Positions 1 to 9,400 are shown, numbered from the stretch's first letter. The stretch is 64,000 bases of DNA from Georgenia sp. M64 (GCF_038049925.1 NZ_CP145809.1:2452599-2516598); one strand, 5' to 3'. A program made the numbers and translations. Notes: a model not told the origin generated them from the sequence alone.

Positions 1-1570
1 TCCAGATCCGGTCGGTGCGCTCGAGGATGCCGAGGTCGGCGCGGCCGCCGCCGCCGGCACAGGACTCGATCTCCAGGTCCGGGTGGGCGGCGCGGATCTC
101 GTCGATGAGGCGGTAGACCGCCTCGACCTGGCGGTGCACCCCGGCCTGGCCGGTGGGCCAGTGCCCGGCGTCGACGAGGTCGCGGTTGTAGTCCCACTTG
201 ACGTAGTCGATGTCGTAGGCGGCCAGGACGGCCAGGACCTGGTCGCGGACGTGGGCGTAGGCGCCGTCGTGGGCGAGGTCGAGGACCTGCTGCTGACGGG
301 CCGGGACCGGGGTGCGCCCGCCGGTGGCGAGGATCCACTCCGGGTGCGCCCGGTAGAGGTCGGAGTCGGGGTTGACCATCTCCGGCTCGAACCACAGCCC
401 GAACTCCATGCCGAGGCCGTGGACGTGGTCGACGATCGGGCCCAGACCCTCGGGCCAGACGTCGGCGGAGACGACCCAGTCCCCCAGGCCGGAGGTGTCG
501 TCCCGGCGGGAGCCGAACCAGCCGTCGTCGAGGACGAACCGCTCGACACCGACCGAGGCGGCGAGGTCCGCGAGCTCCTTGAGGCGGTCGAGGTCGTGGT
601 CGAAGTAGACGGCCTCCCACACGTTGATGAGCACCGGCCGGGCCGAGCGCGGGTGGCCCGGACGCGAGCGGAGGTAGCGGTGGAACCGTGCGGACATCTC
701 GTCCAGGCCGATGCCGTGCGAGGCGTAGACCCAGGGGCCGGTGTAGGCCTCCCCCTCCCCCAGCCGCACCTCGCCGGCCAGCAGGAGCTCGCCGCCCGCG
801 AGGAGGGAGTCGCCGAGGTTCGTGCGCTCGGCGTACGTGCGGGTGTTGCCCGACCAGGCCACGTGCACGGCCCGGACCTCGCCGCGGCGCCAGCCGAAGC
901 CCTGCTCGCCGGCGGCCATGACGAGGCTGGCGTCGTGCCCGCGGCCGCGGCGGGACTCACGCAGGTGGGTGCCGAGCGTGAAGGCGTGGCGCTGCTGCGC
1001 GCGTTCGCGCAGGTGGCGGCCGGTGAGGTCGAGGATCTCCTGCGCCTCCGTGGGCACGGGCAGGGCGAGGTCGAGGGAGGTCAGGTCGAAGACCCCCGCA
1101 CCGGTATTGGTCACGTCGGCGCGCTCGCGCAGCAGGCCGGAGGTGAGCAGCTCGATCTCGACCCGTAGGACCAGCCCGGCGACGTCGTCGGCGGCGGTGA
1201 CGACCACGCGCTCGGCGACGACGGGGTCGCCGTCGGGGCGCTCGGTGGTGACGCCGGTGAGGGTGAAGGCGGTGGAGAAGTCGGCTCCCGACCGGTGCCC
1301 GGTCAGGCCCGGGGTGCCGAACCAGCCGCGGGAGTGCTCGGCGACCAGACCCACGGGGACGACGACGTCGGCCTGCCCGGAGACGAGCGGGGGTTCGCTG
1401 GCGCGCCGCAGCTCGGCGACGTCGTCCTCGGTGAGCTCCCCGAGGTCGGGGCCCCAGTGCAGGACGCGCGGGAGCTGCTCGCCGGCGACGTCGAGCAGCA
1501 GGCTGGTGCCGCCGGTGCGCAGGTGCACGTGGGTGGTGGTGACCGGCGTGGCCGCTGCGGTGATGGTCAC
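1..1570 (-). CDS. Alpha-galactosidase, GH36 family (3' end outside window)
   Basis: Hydrolyses terminal alpha-linked galactose from oligosaccharides, probably in the cytoplasm because no signal peptide is seen. 523 codons are present; the C-terminus lies beyond base 1. The GH36/clan D signatures are present: LDDGWFG, WFEPEMVNPDSDLYRAHPEW, the nucleophile motif KWDYNRD, and the acid/base-side motif ESCAGGGGRADLG near the window edge. The N-terminal beta-sandwich typical of the family precedes the barrel. The start is the GTG at 1570, with GGAG at 1577-1580. The gene is divergent from a ROK regulator, and a ROK-like dyad lies over its promoter, so local repression relieved by a sugar ligand is likely. 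The family is clear; substrate preference cannot be read from sequence. Confidence 0.93.
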   Translation of the reverse strand, partial: MTITAAATPVTTTHVHLRTGGTSLLLDVAGEQLPRVLHWGPDLGELTEDDVAELRRASEPPLVSGQADVVVPVGLVAEHSRGWFGTPGLTGHRSGADFSTAFTLTGVTTERPDGDPVVAERVVVTAADDVAGLVLRVEIELLTSGLLRERADVTNTGAGVFDLTSLDLALPVPTEAQEILDLTGRHLRERAQQRHAFTLGTHLRESRRGRGHDASLVMAAGEQGFGWRRGEVRAVHVAWSGNTRTYAERTNLGDSLLAGGELLLAGEVRLGEGEAYTGPWVYASHGIGLDEMSARFHRYLRSRPGHPRSARPVLINVWEAVYFDHDLDRLKELADLAASVGVERFVLDDGWFGSRRDDTSGLGDWVVSADVWPEGLGPIVDHVHGLGMEFGLWFEPEMVNPDSDLYRAHPEWILATGGRTPVPARQQQVLDLAHDGAYAHVRDQVLAVLAAYDIDYVKWDYNRDLVDAGHWPTGQAGVHRQVEAVYRLIDEIRAAHPDLEIESCAGGGGRADLGILERTDRIW

Positions 1571-1606
1571 TGAGGGCTCCTTCGTTGGGGCGTCGCGTTC
1601 AGTGGG

Positions 1607-1639
1607 TTATTTCTACTGCAGAAGTAAGTGCCCCGTCAA
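1607..1639 (-). promoter_or_regulatory. Promoter of the galactosidase gene with overlapping ROK-type operator
   Basis: On the minus strand TTGACG (1634-1639) is followed after 18 bases by TAGAAA (1610-1615), a good vegetative promoter. An interrupted inverted repeat, TTATTTC-N7-GAAGTAA (1607-1627, 6 of 7 arm positions paired), covers the spacer and the -10 box. Known ROK repressors bind TTA-rich dyads of this layout, and a ROK gene starts about 190 bases away. Binding here would block RNA polymerase. Confidence 0.62.
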
Positions 1640-1667
1640 CCCCCTCCACCCGCCCGTCGCCGCCACC

Positions 1668-1703
1668 GCGCGAAACGTCGCAGCCTTGCGCGAAGAACGT
1701 CGC
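1668..1703. repeat. Short direct repeat in the galactosidase/ROK intergenic region
   Basis: GCGCGAAACGTCGC (1668-1681) recurs as GCGCGAAGAACGTCGC (1688-1703) with starts 20 bases apart, about two helical turns. It lies between the two divergent promoters, so it may be a second regulatory site. No function is established. Confidence 0.35.
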
Positions 1704-1784
1704 GGTTCTCGCGAGTCCGGCCGCACAGCTGCGGGCCGTTCAGTGTGACGGGCCGCACCGCCGAGGCGGGCCTTTTGTTTTGTC

Positions 1785-1814
1785 GCGACAGGAAGGCGTC
1801 GGTACTCCTAGACT
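1785..1814 (+). promoter_or_regulatory. Probable leaderless promoter of the ROK regulator
   Basis: TAGACT (1809-1814) fits the actinobacterial TANNNT -10 box and ends 7 bases before the ATG at 1822, so transcription should start at or next to the start codon. GCGACA (1785-1790) is a weak -35 at 18-base spacing. No ribosome binding site precedes the ATG, which supports a leaderless mRNA. Confidence 0.55.
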
Positions 1815-1821
1815 GCGGATC

Positions 1822-2991
1822 ATGACGAGGACCACGTGGGCGCCGCTCGAGGGCTCGGCCCAGGCGGTGGCGCTGGAGGTGCTCGTCAACGGCCCGCTCT
1901 CCCGCACCGCGCTCGCGTCCCGGCTCGGGCTCTCCCAGGCCTCCCTCACCCGGCTCACCAAGCCCCTGCTCGAGTCGGGTCTCCTCGTCGAGGCCGAGCC
2001 GTCGGCGAGCGAGGCCCGGCTCGGCCGCCCGACCCAGCCGCTCGACGTCATCCCCGAGGCGAGCCACTTCGCGGGCGTCAAGCTCACGGAGGAGACCGCC
2101 TTCGGCGTCGTCACCACGCTGCGTGCGGGTGTGGTGGCCGAGCGCACGATGCCGCTGCCGGGGCACGACCCGGCGGGCGTCGTCGCGGCCGTGGCGGAGC
2201 TGGTGGCCGCGCTCGGCGCCGAGGCGGCCGACCGCGGCGGGCTGCAGGGCGTGGGCGTGAGCCTCGGCGGCAACACCCGGGAGGCGACCGTGGTCACCCG
2301 CGCCCCCTTCCTCGGCTGGCGCGACGTGCCGCTGGCCGAGCTCGTCGCGTCGGCGACCGGGCTGCCCACGGTGATCGAGAACGACGTCACCGCCCTGACC
2401 GAGGCGGAGCACTGGTTCGGCGCCGGGCGCGAGCACGCGACCTTCGGGCTGCTGACGATCGGGGCCGGGGTGGGGTTCGGCCTCGTGGCCGACCGGCGCC
2501 TGGTCACCAGCCCCGAGGCGGGCCTGGGGCTCGTCGGCCACCACCCGCTGGACCCCGGCGGGCCGCGCTGCCTCGTCGGGCACCGCGGGTGCGCGTCGGC
2601 GATGCTCACGGTCGGCGGGATCAGCGGCGCGGTCTCCGCGGCCGTGGGCCGGTGGGTCGGCTACGACGAGGCGCTCGACCTGGCTGCTGCCGGTGACGCC
2701 GTGGCCCGCGCCGTCGTCGACGACTCGGGGCGTGCGCTCGGCATCATGGTCGCCGCCGCCGCGAACTTCACGACGGCGCCGGCGGTCGTCATCGGCGGCG
2801 AGGGCGTCCGGCTCGCCGACGTCGCCGCGGCGGCGTTCGCGCAGGGCCTGGCGAGCGGCCGCGACCCCGACGCGAGCGAGGTCGAGGTGATCGTGCGGCC
2901 GGGCGACTTCCACCAGTGGGCCCGTGGGGCCGCCGTCGTCGCGATCCAGGCGTTCGTCTCGGGTCGCCCGGCGGCCGGCCGCCGCGGCTGA
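1822..2991 (+). CDS. ROK-family transcriptional regulator
   Basis: A sugar-responsive repressor of 389 residues. An N-terminal winged helix-turn-helix (about residues 15-75; LASRLGLSQASLTRLTKPL) is followed by the sugar-kinase-like ROK domain with the phosphate loop GVSLGGN, the VIENDVTALTEAEHWFG segment containing the catalytic-type Asp, and GAGVGFGLV. The usual zinc motif CxCGxxGC is altered to CLVGHRGC, so one metal-binding Cys is missing. The start is the ATG at 1822, preceded by a -10 box but no ribosome site; longer in-frame readings upstream run through the promoter. Divergent from the GH36 gene, whose promoter carries a ROK-like dyad, so it probably represses that gene and possibly itself. 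Confidence 0.92.
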   Translation: MTRTTWAPLEGSAQAVALEVLVNGPLSRTALASRLGLSQASLTRLTKPLLESGLLVEAEPSASEARLGRPTQPLDVIPEASHFAGVKLTEETAFGVVTTLRAGVVAERTMPLPGHDPAGVVAAVAELVAALGAEAADRGGLQGVGVSLGGNTREATVVTRAPFLGWRDVPLAELVASATGLPTVIENDVTALTEAEHWFGAGREHATFGLLTIGAGVGFGLVADRRLVTSPEAGLGLVGHHPLDPGGPRCLVGHRGCASAMLTVGGISGAVSAAVGRWVGYDEALDLAAAGDAVARAVVDDSGRALGIMVAAAANFTTAPAVVIGGEGVRLADVAAAAFAQGLASGRDPDASEVEVIVRPGDFHQWARGAAVVAIQAFVSGRPAAGRRG

Positions 2992-3015
2992 GTGAGGAGC
3001 CGCGCTGCCGGCCGC
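2971..3015. terminator. Bidirectional hairpin between convergent genes
   Basis: GCGGCCGGC-CGC-CGCGGCT pairs with AGCCGCG-CT-GCCGGCCGC: a 9 bp plus 7 bp stem with a small internal bulge. It covers the ROK stop codon and lies 11 bases from the end of the convergent gene. There is no U-tract, as is common in high-G+C actinobacteria. Confidence 0.5.
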
Positions 3016-3025
3016 GCCGGGTGCC

Positions 3026-3589
3026 TCAGCCCTTCTTGCGCTCGCCCTCGCGCTGCGCCTCCGCCAGGTCCTCGTCGGACAGGATCCGCTCGTCGGGGTC
3101 GGCGGCGTCGCTCACGGCGGTGAACCGGAGCTTCTCCATGTAGGGCGTCGGCTCGCCACGCCGGTAGTCGGCGAACTCCTTGGCGTAGTAGGCACGCGCC
3201 TCCTCCACGGTCTTCGCGGCGGTGACGACGTCGTGCATGAGGTTCAGCGCGAGGTTGTTCGCCTCCTCGTCGTGGCAGCGGGCCGACACCTCGCCCTGCG
3301 TGCGGTCGACCACCACGCTGCCGTCGAAGCGCGCGAGGTCGGAGACCTTCTCCGGGGGCACGCGGTAGTCCAGCACGGACTGGACCGAGTCGTTGTGCGG
3401 CGCGGGGAAGAGGTGCTCGTCGAAGTCCTTGGACGCCACCATGCGCTTCCAGGGACCGGGCGCGTGCCAGATGAGGTACGAGTCGGTGGCCTCCTGCGGC
3501 TCGCCGTACTTGTCGACGACGAGCTGTGCTGCCTCGCGGGACTCCTCTGGCCAGTCGGAGGTGATCTCCGCGGCGGGACGCTGCGCCAT
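3026..3589 (-). CDS. Conserved hypothetical protein
   Basis: A soluble protein of 187 residues without membrane segments or signal peptide. I do not recognise the family. It is rich in charged residues, with a central stretch that includes SVVVDRTQGEVSARCHDEEA and a Glu/Lys-rich end (EGERKKG). The start is the ATG at 3589, because AAGGAG lies 5 bases before it; an upstream GTG at 3595 overlaps that ribosome site. It is convergent with the ROK regulator and separated from the ammonia-lyase-like gene upstream by about 95 bases containing G+C-rich inverted repeats, so it is probably a separate transcription unit. Coding potential is good; function is unknown. Confidence 0.7.
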   Translation of the reverse strand: MAQRPAAEITSDWPEESREAAQLVVDKYGEPQEATDSYLIWHAPGPWKRMVASKDFDEHLFPAPHNDSVQSVLDYRVPPEKVSDLARFDGSVVVDRTQGEVSARCHDEEANNLALNLMHDVVTAAKTVEEARAYYAKEFADYRRGEPTPYMEKLRFTAVSDAADPDERILSDEDLAEAQREGERKKG

Positions 3590-3683
3590 GTCCACTCCTT
3601 CGCTCGGGTGAATCCACGCTCCCCCGCCAGGCCCCCGCCCGCAAGCCGGCCGGGGGCGCCGTCGGGACCCGGCCGTCAGCCCG

Positions 3684-5183
3684 CTACCCGCGATCGTCGA
3701 TCTGTGCTTGCCGTGCCGGGGTGCCCGGGAACCTGGTCCGCAGCGTGGCGTGGACGGCCTCGGCGTAGGGCTCCGCGGCCGCGATCGCCTCGGTCACGGT
3801 CGCCAGGACGGTCGCCGTGCCCTTCCCGGTGACCGGAGCGGCCGCCGGCGCCAGCACGTCGTGCGCCATGAGAAGCTCGATCGCGAGCAGGTCCTCGAGC
3901 ACGCCCAGGGCCTGGTCGGTCCGGCGCACGGCCAGCGGTGCGCCGGTGGCGTGGTCCTCGACGTCGAGGTCGAGGGGCGGGGTGCCGAGGGTCGCGGGAG
4001 CCGCGAGCTGCACGAGCTCGGGCAGCAGGGCTGCCGCGGTGTAGCGCAGCTGGAGGCCGTACACCGGCTGCTGCGGCGGCGGTCCGTCGGCCATCTGGCG
4101 GAAGAAGGCGCCCCAGAGCTGCGCCATCCGGCGTTCGCTGAGCTGGCCCACGTGCGCCAGCGCGATGCGCAGGGCGTCGAAGCTGATCGCGAGAACCATG
4201 GGGTGGAAGTTCCCGTTGCTCAGGAGGACGCCCTCGGCCGCCGAGGCGAGCGGGTTGTCCGCGGCCGCGTTGAGCTCGGTGGTGACCGCGTGACGAGCCG
4301 CCGCCACGTACTCGCGCAGCGCGCCGTGGACCTGCGGGACGACCCGGAACGAGAGCGGGTCCTGGACGGAGCGGGCCCCTCCAGGTTCGGCCAGCGCACT
4401 CCCGGCGAGAACCTCACGGAGGTGGTCCGCGGCGTCGACCTGCCCGGGGATCCCGTGGGCCCGGCCCACCGCTGGGTGGAGCACCGAGACGTTGGCCCCG
4501 GTCGCCTCCATCGACAGGGCGGCGGCGAGGTCGGCCGCCTCGGCGATCCGGGCGGCCCGGGCGACCACGAGCGCGGCGTGGCCGACCGACACCGCGTTGG
4601 CCGAGATCAGCGCGAGGCCGTCCTTGCCGCCGAGGACGAGCGGAGTGATGCCGGCCCGCCGTAGCGCCTCGCCGCCGGGCAGGATCTCGCCACCGTGCTC
4701 GGCGCGACCGACGCCGATGGCGACCTGCGCCACGCCCGCCAGCTGCCCGAGATCCCCGGCGCCCACCGAGGAGACCTCGGGCACCACGGGGTGGACCCGG
4801 GCGTTGAGCATCTCGGCGAGCACCTCGGCCACCCGGAGGCCGGCGCCGGACCCGCCGCGCGCGATGCCGTTCAGGCGCACGGCCAGGGCAGCGCGCACGA
4901 CGTCGGTCGGCAGGGACGCGCCGATCCCGCCGCTGTGCGACATGACGAGGAAGAGCTGCTCGTCGCGGATCTGCTCCTCGGTGAGCCGGGTGTCCCTGCC
5001 GTGCCCGACCTGGGTGGTGAGGCCGTACACGGCCTCACGGGCCTCGAGTGCCCGGTCCACGACGGCGCGGCTCGCCGCGATCCTGGCGCGGACCGTCTCG
5101 TCGAGCTCGACGCGGGCGCCGTCGACGACGTCGAGCATCTCCTCGAGCGTCAGCGGTGACTCGGTGATCGTCACGGTGGCCAT
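3684..5183 (-). CDS. Histidine/aromatic amino acid ammonia-lyase-like protein lacking the MIO serine
   Basis: 499 residues, the usual length of the histidine ammonia-lyase fold, which removes ammonia from His, Phe or Tyr using an MIO cofactor cyclised from Ala-Ser-Gly. Family landmarks are present: YGLTT with Tyr53, RLNGIARGGSG, the DNPL motif, a GNFHP segment and EDHATGAP. At residues 139-145, where the family reads SVGASGDL, this protein reads SVGAGDL: the serine that forms MIO is absent and the loop is one residue shorter. The ATG at 5183 has GGAGG 7 bases upstream. No hut pathway genes are adjacent. It may be a lyase with an altered electrophile, an aminomutase-like relative or a non-catalytic homologue. 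The fold is certain; activity is doubtful. Confidence 0.85.
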   Translation of the reverse strand: MATVTITESPLTLEEMLDVVDGARVELDETVRARIAASRAVVDRALEAREAVYGLTTQVGHGRDTRLTEEQIRDEQLFLVMSHSGGIGASLPTDVVRAALAVRLNGIARGGSGAGLRVAEVLAEMLNARVHPVVPEVSSVGAGDLGQLAGVAQVAIGVGRAEHGGEILPGGEALRRAGITPLVLGGKDGLALISANAVSVGHAALVVARAARIAEAADLAAALSMEATGANVSVLHPAVGRAHGIPGQVDAADHLREVLAGSALAEPGGARSVQDPLSFRVVPQVHGALREYVAAARHAVTTELNAAADNPLASAAEGVLLSNGNFHPMVLAISFDALRIALAHVGQLSERRMAQLWGAFFRQMADGPPPQQPVYGLQLRYTAAALLPELVQLAAPATLGTPPLDLDVEDHATGAPLAVRRTDQALGVLEDLLAIELLMAHDVLAPAAAPVTGKGTATVLATVTEAIAAAEPYAEAVHATLRTRFPGTPARQAQIDDRG

Positions 5184-5293
5184 CGCTGATCCTCCGGTGG
5201 TCCAGCAGGGCGCGGCGAGAGCCGCACTCGACGGTACCGCTCCGCAGAATCGGTGAGCGAGGTGCGGTCTCCGAGCGGACCCCCAGACGATCG

Positions 5294-6034
5294 TCAGCCC
5301 GCGCCCCGTCCGACCTCGCGAAGCGCCATCGCGACGACGCCGTCCCAGGTCGCCTCGTCAACCAAACGGTCGAGCTCTGGCCGAGGTGCGCGATGGGTGG
5401 CGCGGCCGAGCACGTCGGCAACCAGCTCTGAGGCGGAAGCCGCCCGTGTTGGCAGCGCCCGCACGTCCAGTGCGATGTCCACCTCGTCGGCCCAGGCATA
5501 GGCTCCGGCAACGCCACGATCCACGGCCAGGGCTCGCCGCGACGGACGGCGAATCTTCTGCTCGGCCAGGGGGACGAGCTGTCGGACCGTTCGCGGACTG
5601 ATGTCCTCTCCTCCGAGGACGATGAGCGGTCGCCTGAGGTAGAGGCTGAACAGCGCCTCCGAGGACGTCCCTGGGCTGGCTCCGCCGATGGCGATCGCGG
5701 CATCGCACAGACAGGCCTCGACGAGGTTGCGTCGATGCCCCCACCCGGGTGTCAGGACGACCGCCTCCGCTCCGCGCCAGTGGGGTGGAGCCGCGCGCTC
5801 CTTGTTGGCGACACCGATCCACCTCGCCGGCCGGCCCGGTGATGCGGCTCCGTTCGCAGCGAAGATGGCCGTGTCCTTGACATGTCGCGGCCTGCTGGGC
5901 TTGAGGTCTCCTCCGGTGAGCAGGACGGCCTCCGCCCGGTGCACCGCTGCACCAAGCAGCTCCGCAGCGGCGAGCTCGTCCACCGTGGCATCGTTCGTGC
6001 CGAAGATCGCTACCACCGCGAGGTTCGGACTCAC
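5294..6034 (-). CDS. SLOG-superfamily (LOG/DprA-like Rossmann) protein
   Basis: 246 residues with a Rossmann-like nucleotide-binding fold of the SLOG/TIGR00725 type. Visible signatures are an N-terminal VVAIFGTNDA strand-loop, EAVLLTGGDLKP, then AIAIGGASPGTSSEALFSLYLRRPLIVLGG, which corresponds to the PGGxGTxxE nucleotide or phosphoribosyl-binding segment in LOG relatives. Members of this superfamily bind or cleave nucleotide derivatives; which ligand applies here cannot be read. The GTG start at 6034 has AGGAGG 7 bases upstream. It follows the eCIS effector/immunity genes on the same strand after only 18 bases, so it could be the last gene of that transcript. This is intriguing because SLOG domains also occur as nucleotide sensors in conflict systems, but the link is inferred from position only. 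Confidence 0.75.
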   Translation of the reverse strand: MSPNLAVVAIFGTNDATVDELAAAELLGAAVHRAEAVLLTGGDLKPSRPRHVKDTAIFAANGAASPGRPARWIGVANKERAAPPHWRGAEAVVLTPGWGHRRNLVEACLCDAAIAIGGASPGTSSEALFSLYLRRPLIVLGGEDISPRTVRQLVPLAEQKIRRPSRRALAVDRGVAGAYAWADEVDIALDVRALPTRAASASELVADVLGRATHRAPRPELDRLVDEATWDGVVAMALREVGRGAG

Positions 6035-6052
6035 GTCGGGTCCTCCTGCCCT

Positions 6053-6442
6053 CTACGGACGGTCGAAGAGATCGTCGGGCACGGTGGATCGGGCGGGGTC
6101 GACGAGCCAGGCGAGGGCTTTGTGGATCCTCGCCGCGACGGTGGCGTCAGAGAACCTGTACCGACGCTCGACCGGGATACCCAGCGTCTCAGCGGCGCCG
6201 TCGCTGACCCGGATCGTCAGGGTGACCCCGTCCGCGACGATCTCGCGCACTCCCCCTTCGCACGTCGCTCCCGTGTCGGTGGAAAGCGTGTACGGCTCGG
6301 AGGTGGCCGCAGAGCCGTGCGGGGTGAGCAGTCGGGAGACGATGAGATGCGTCCCGGCCCCGGACTCGTCCTCACCCAGTCCGACCACGGCGGAACCGTC
6401 CGCCCGGACGGCAGCGACCGCCCGGACCTCGATGTCCTCCAT
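6053..6442 (-). CDS. Candidate immunity protein for the adjacent deaminase toxin (Imm10-like?)
   Basis: 129 residues, acidic, soluble, no signal peptide. The start is the ATG at 6442, with GGAGG just upstream and 8 bases after the effector stop; a longer reading to 6535 would overlap the toxin's 3' end and has no ribosome site. It lies immediately downstream of a gene whose last 60 codons encode a deaminase-like toxin domain, the standard place for an immunity gene in polymorphic toxin systems. The pattern (short beta-strands, LIVSRLLTP, ending in a helix with ALAWLVDP) resembles my recollection of immunity family 10, but I cannot confirm that. It would bind and block the toxin in the cytoplasm of the producer. 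The role is inferred from position. Confidence 0.6.
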   Translation of the reverse strand: MEDIEVRAVAAVRADGSAVVGLGEDESGAGTHLIVSRLLTPHGSAATSEPYTLSTDTGATCEGGVREIVADGVTLTIRVSDGAAETLGIPVERRYRFSDATVAARIHKALAWLVDPARSTVPDDLFDRP

Positions 6443-6450
6443 TTTGCCTC

Positions 6451-9400
6451 CTAGCTCCCGCCGGCGCTGAATCCGCCCGGTTCGTACGAGATCTTGGCGC
6501 CCCGTCGTCCGGCAGCGTTCATCTTGCCCTTGCACGAGCTACAGGACAGGTAGTGCCCGGTCATGACCCAGTGAGCACCAGGGCGGACGTAGTCGTCGTA
6601 GGTCGACAGCGCCCGTGCCTCGGTGTGTGTGGCGAGCATGTTGAGGGGGTAGCCGAGCTCGTACTCCTCCTGGGTCATGTCGCCGCTCACCAACGTGGTG
6701 GCCACCACCTCTTGTCCACCGACGATGATGCTCAGCTGCATGGTGTGGGGGCCGCGCCTGACGACCTCCTTCTTGGAGTACCGGTCGGTGTCGGACGGGC
6801 GCAGGCGCAGCAGCGTCCCGGCACGGAACCGGGTCAGCCGGAACGTGTACAGGGTTGTGCCGGACATCTCGGTGGTCTCGACGAACTCCGCGTCCTTCCA
6901 CTCCTCGCCGCTCGCCAACCGCACGGACGCGGGGTCCCCGGCCTTGAAGGCCACTGCCTCGTCGGCCACCGGCGCAGGGACGGCTCCCTCGACCACCGAG
7001 TTGTTGGGCGCGATCGTCACGGTGAAGTCGAGATCAGCATCGGTGCGGTCCTCGGCGGCGGGCGCGAAGGCGATCGTCAGGCCGATCCCGGGCTCGAGCA
7101 GCGAGGTGTAACGACGCTCGATGGTGCGAGCCTGTTCCTCCTTCGCGGACCGCAGGGAGGCGTAGTCCTCTGCCTCACCCCCGGCCCGAAGGTCACTCGC
7201 CGCTTGGGAAGCGACCGCTCGGTGATCGGTGACGTCGAGATCCGCCGGCGGCGGGGCCTGGTCGGCGGCCGCGGCGGGCTTCGGCCCGCCGCCCAGGATC
7301 GCGAGGACCGCCTTGCCGCCCTTGACCGCCTGGTTGATCACCCAGTCGATGGCGTCGTTGACGGGTGCGCGGGCCTTGTCGATCGTGTTGCGGATGGTGG
7401 TGCTGATGTCGCCCAGGCCGAGCAGGCTGGCGAGGAACCCGATGGCTACCGGTATCGCCTTGGCGAGGGCGTTCTCGACGAACGTCGCCGCCACGCTGAT
7501 CGAGCCCTTGGCGATCGCCCCGATCGAGTCGATCACCGCGTTGACGAGGTCGATGATCTGCGACCCGCGGTTGATGAAGAACATGACGATGTCGTAGATC
7601 GCCTTGCACGCCTTGAAGAACGCGGACGCCGGGTTGAGCAGGCCGACGATCCACGTGATGCCGGCGACGATGACCTTCTCCTGGATGAACTCCCAGATCG
7701 CGTCGAGGACCATCGCCTTGAGATCGGCGACCTTCTCCTGGATGAACCGCCACAGACCCGGGATCCCCTCGGTCGCGATGACCTTGAAGACCTCCGCCGC
7801 CTGCTCCAGCGCCGAGACGACCGGTTCGCCCACGATCTTGACCGCCCGCGCACGGAAGTTGGCGTAGGTGAGCCCGAGCACCTGCAGGACGATGCTGACG
7901 ATGCCCTTGAGGTCGAAGGAGTCCGGCATGGTGATCCCGGCCCCGCCGAGCGCGCCGAAGAGCCAGTCCATCAGGCCCTTCCTGAGGTGGGTGCCGATGT
8001 TGGCGATGAAGTTCTCCAGGCCGAGGGCGACGCCGGCGACGAGGTTGCCCAGGAAGCCGATGGGGTCGGAGATGATGTCGGAGACGACGTCGGCCGCCTT
8101 GGCCAGGATGCTCAGCAGCATGTCCTTGAAGGCGAGGATCTTCTTGACCAGGCCGATCGTCGCGTCGTAGACCCGCTGCCACAGGGACTTGTTGGCGGCG
8201 CGCAGCTCCTCCTCCATGGCGGACATGCGCTCGTACGACGCCTTGTACTGGTTCGTGAGGCTCTCGACGAGCGCGTCCTTGCGGGCGTCGATGCTCTGCG
8301 TCATCTCGTCGAACTCGTTGGAGACCGCCGCGAGCGTCTCCATGCCGAAGGCCTGCAGGCTGACGTCGAGGCTGGCGACGAAGACCTGGACCTCGGCGAG
8401 CCCCTGGGTGACGCGCCGCTTCGCGGCGGCGAGCTTGGCGTCCACGCAGTCGGCGACCAGGTCGATCGCTTCGTTGACGTGCCACAGGTATGCGCTCCGG
8501 GCGGTGGCGAGGGAGCTCTCGATGAGCTCCTCCCAGTCGTCGCCCCACGTCGTCAGCCACGTACCGACGCCGCCCTTCTCCTCCTCGAAGGTGTCGCGGT
8601 AGGCCTTCTCGGCGGCGGTGAGACCCTCGCCGAAGATGCGGGCGGCCTCGGTCTCCATCTCCGTCAGGAGGGTCTCGACGTCGGTCCGGGTGCGGTTCTT
8701 GATCCCCTCGATCGTGGTGGTGACCCGCCGGCGCTCTGCCTCGTCCCGCGTCATGGTGCCCGTCTGGCGGCCCGCGACGGTTCCGATCACCCCGGTCCGG
8801 GCCTCCTGCATGCCGGCCAGGCCGCCGGCCAGGGCGCCCTGGGCCCGCTGCTCGGCACCCCCGCGCACCTCGGCCTCGCCGGCCCGGTACGTGGCCGCCA
8901 CCTGGGCCTCGTGCTCCTCGGCCTCGGTCCGGGCCGTAAGGGTCTGGCCGAACTCCGGCTCGTTCCCCCGCTCGAGCTGGTCCTGGGTGACCCCGCTCTC
9001 CGCCATCGCGGAGTCGGTCGCCTGCCGGTCCTCGGAGTAGTCGAGCCGCTCCGGGGGCAGAGGTGCCGGCACGACGGGGGCGGCGGCGACGGGCGCCGGG
9101 GACGGGCCCACCTGCTCGACCTGCAGGTCGACCTCCGGCTGGGGCGTCTCGACGTCGGCCGGAGGCACCTCGGCCGCGGCGGGCGCCGCCAGCGGGCCGG
9201 CCGCCGCGTCCCGCTGCGCGCCGAGCTGCCCCTGGAGGCTGGAGCTCGCGGCCTGCGCGCCGCCGGAGATGACCCTGTTGGCCTGGTCCTCGCTGGTCGG
9301 CGTCGGTGACGTCGCCGCCACGATCGCCGCACTCAACGCAGCCCGGAAGGACTCCCGCTGGAAGGTGTCCGTCTCCGTCCCCGCCTCGTCGAGGTTCTGC

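Noticed and set aside
6553-9309. Long plus-strand open frame of over 900 codons opposite the effector gene
   Set aside because: It is the mirror of a G+C-rich gene; the product is Asp/Gly/Arg/Val-rich repeats without family motifs, while the minus strand has clear domains.
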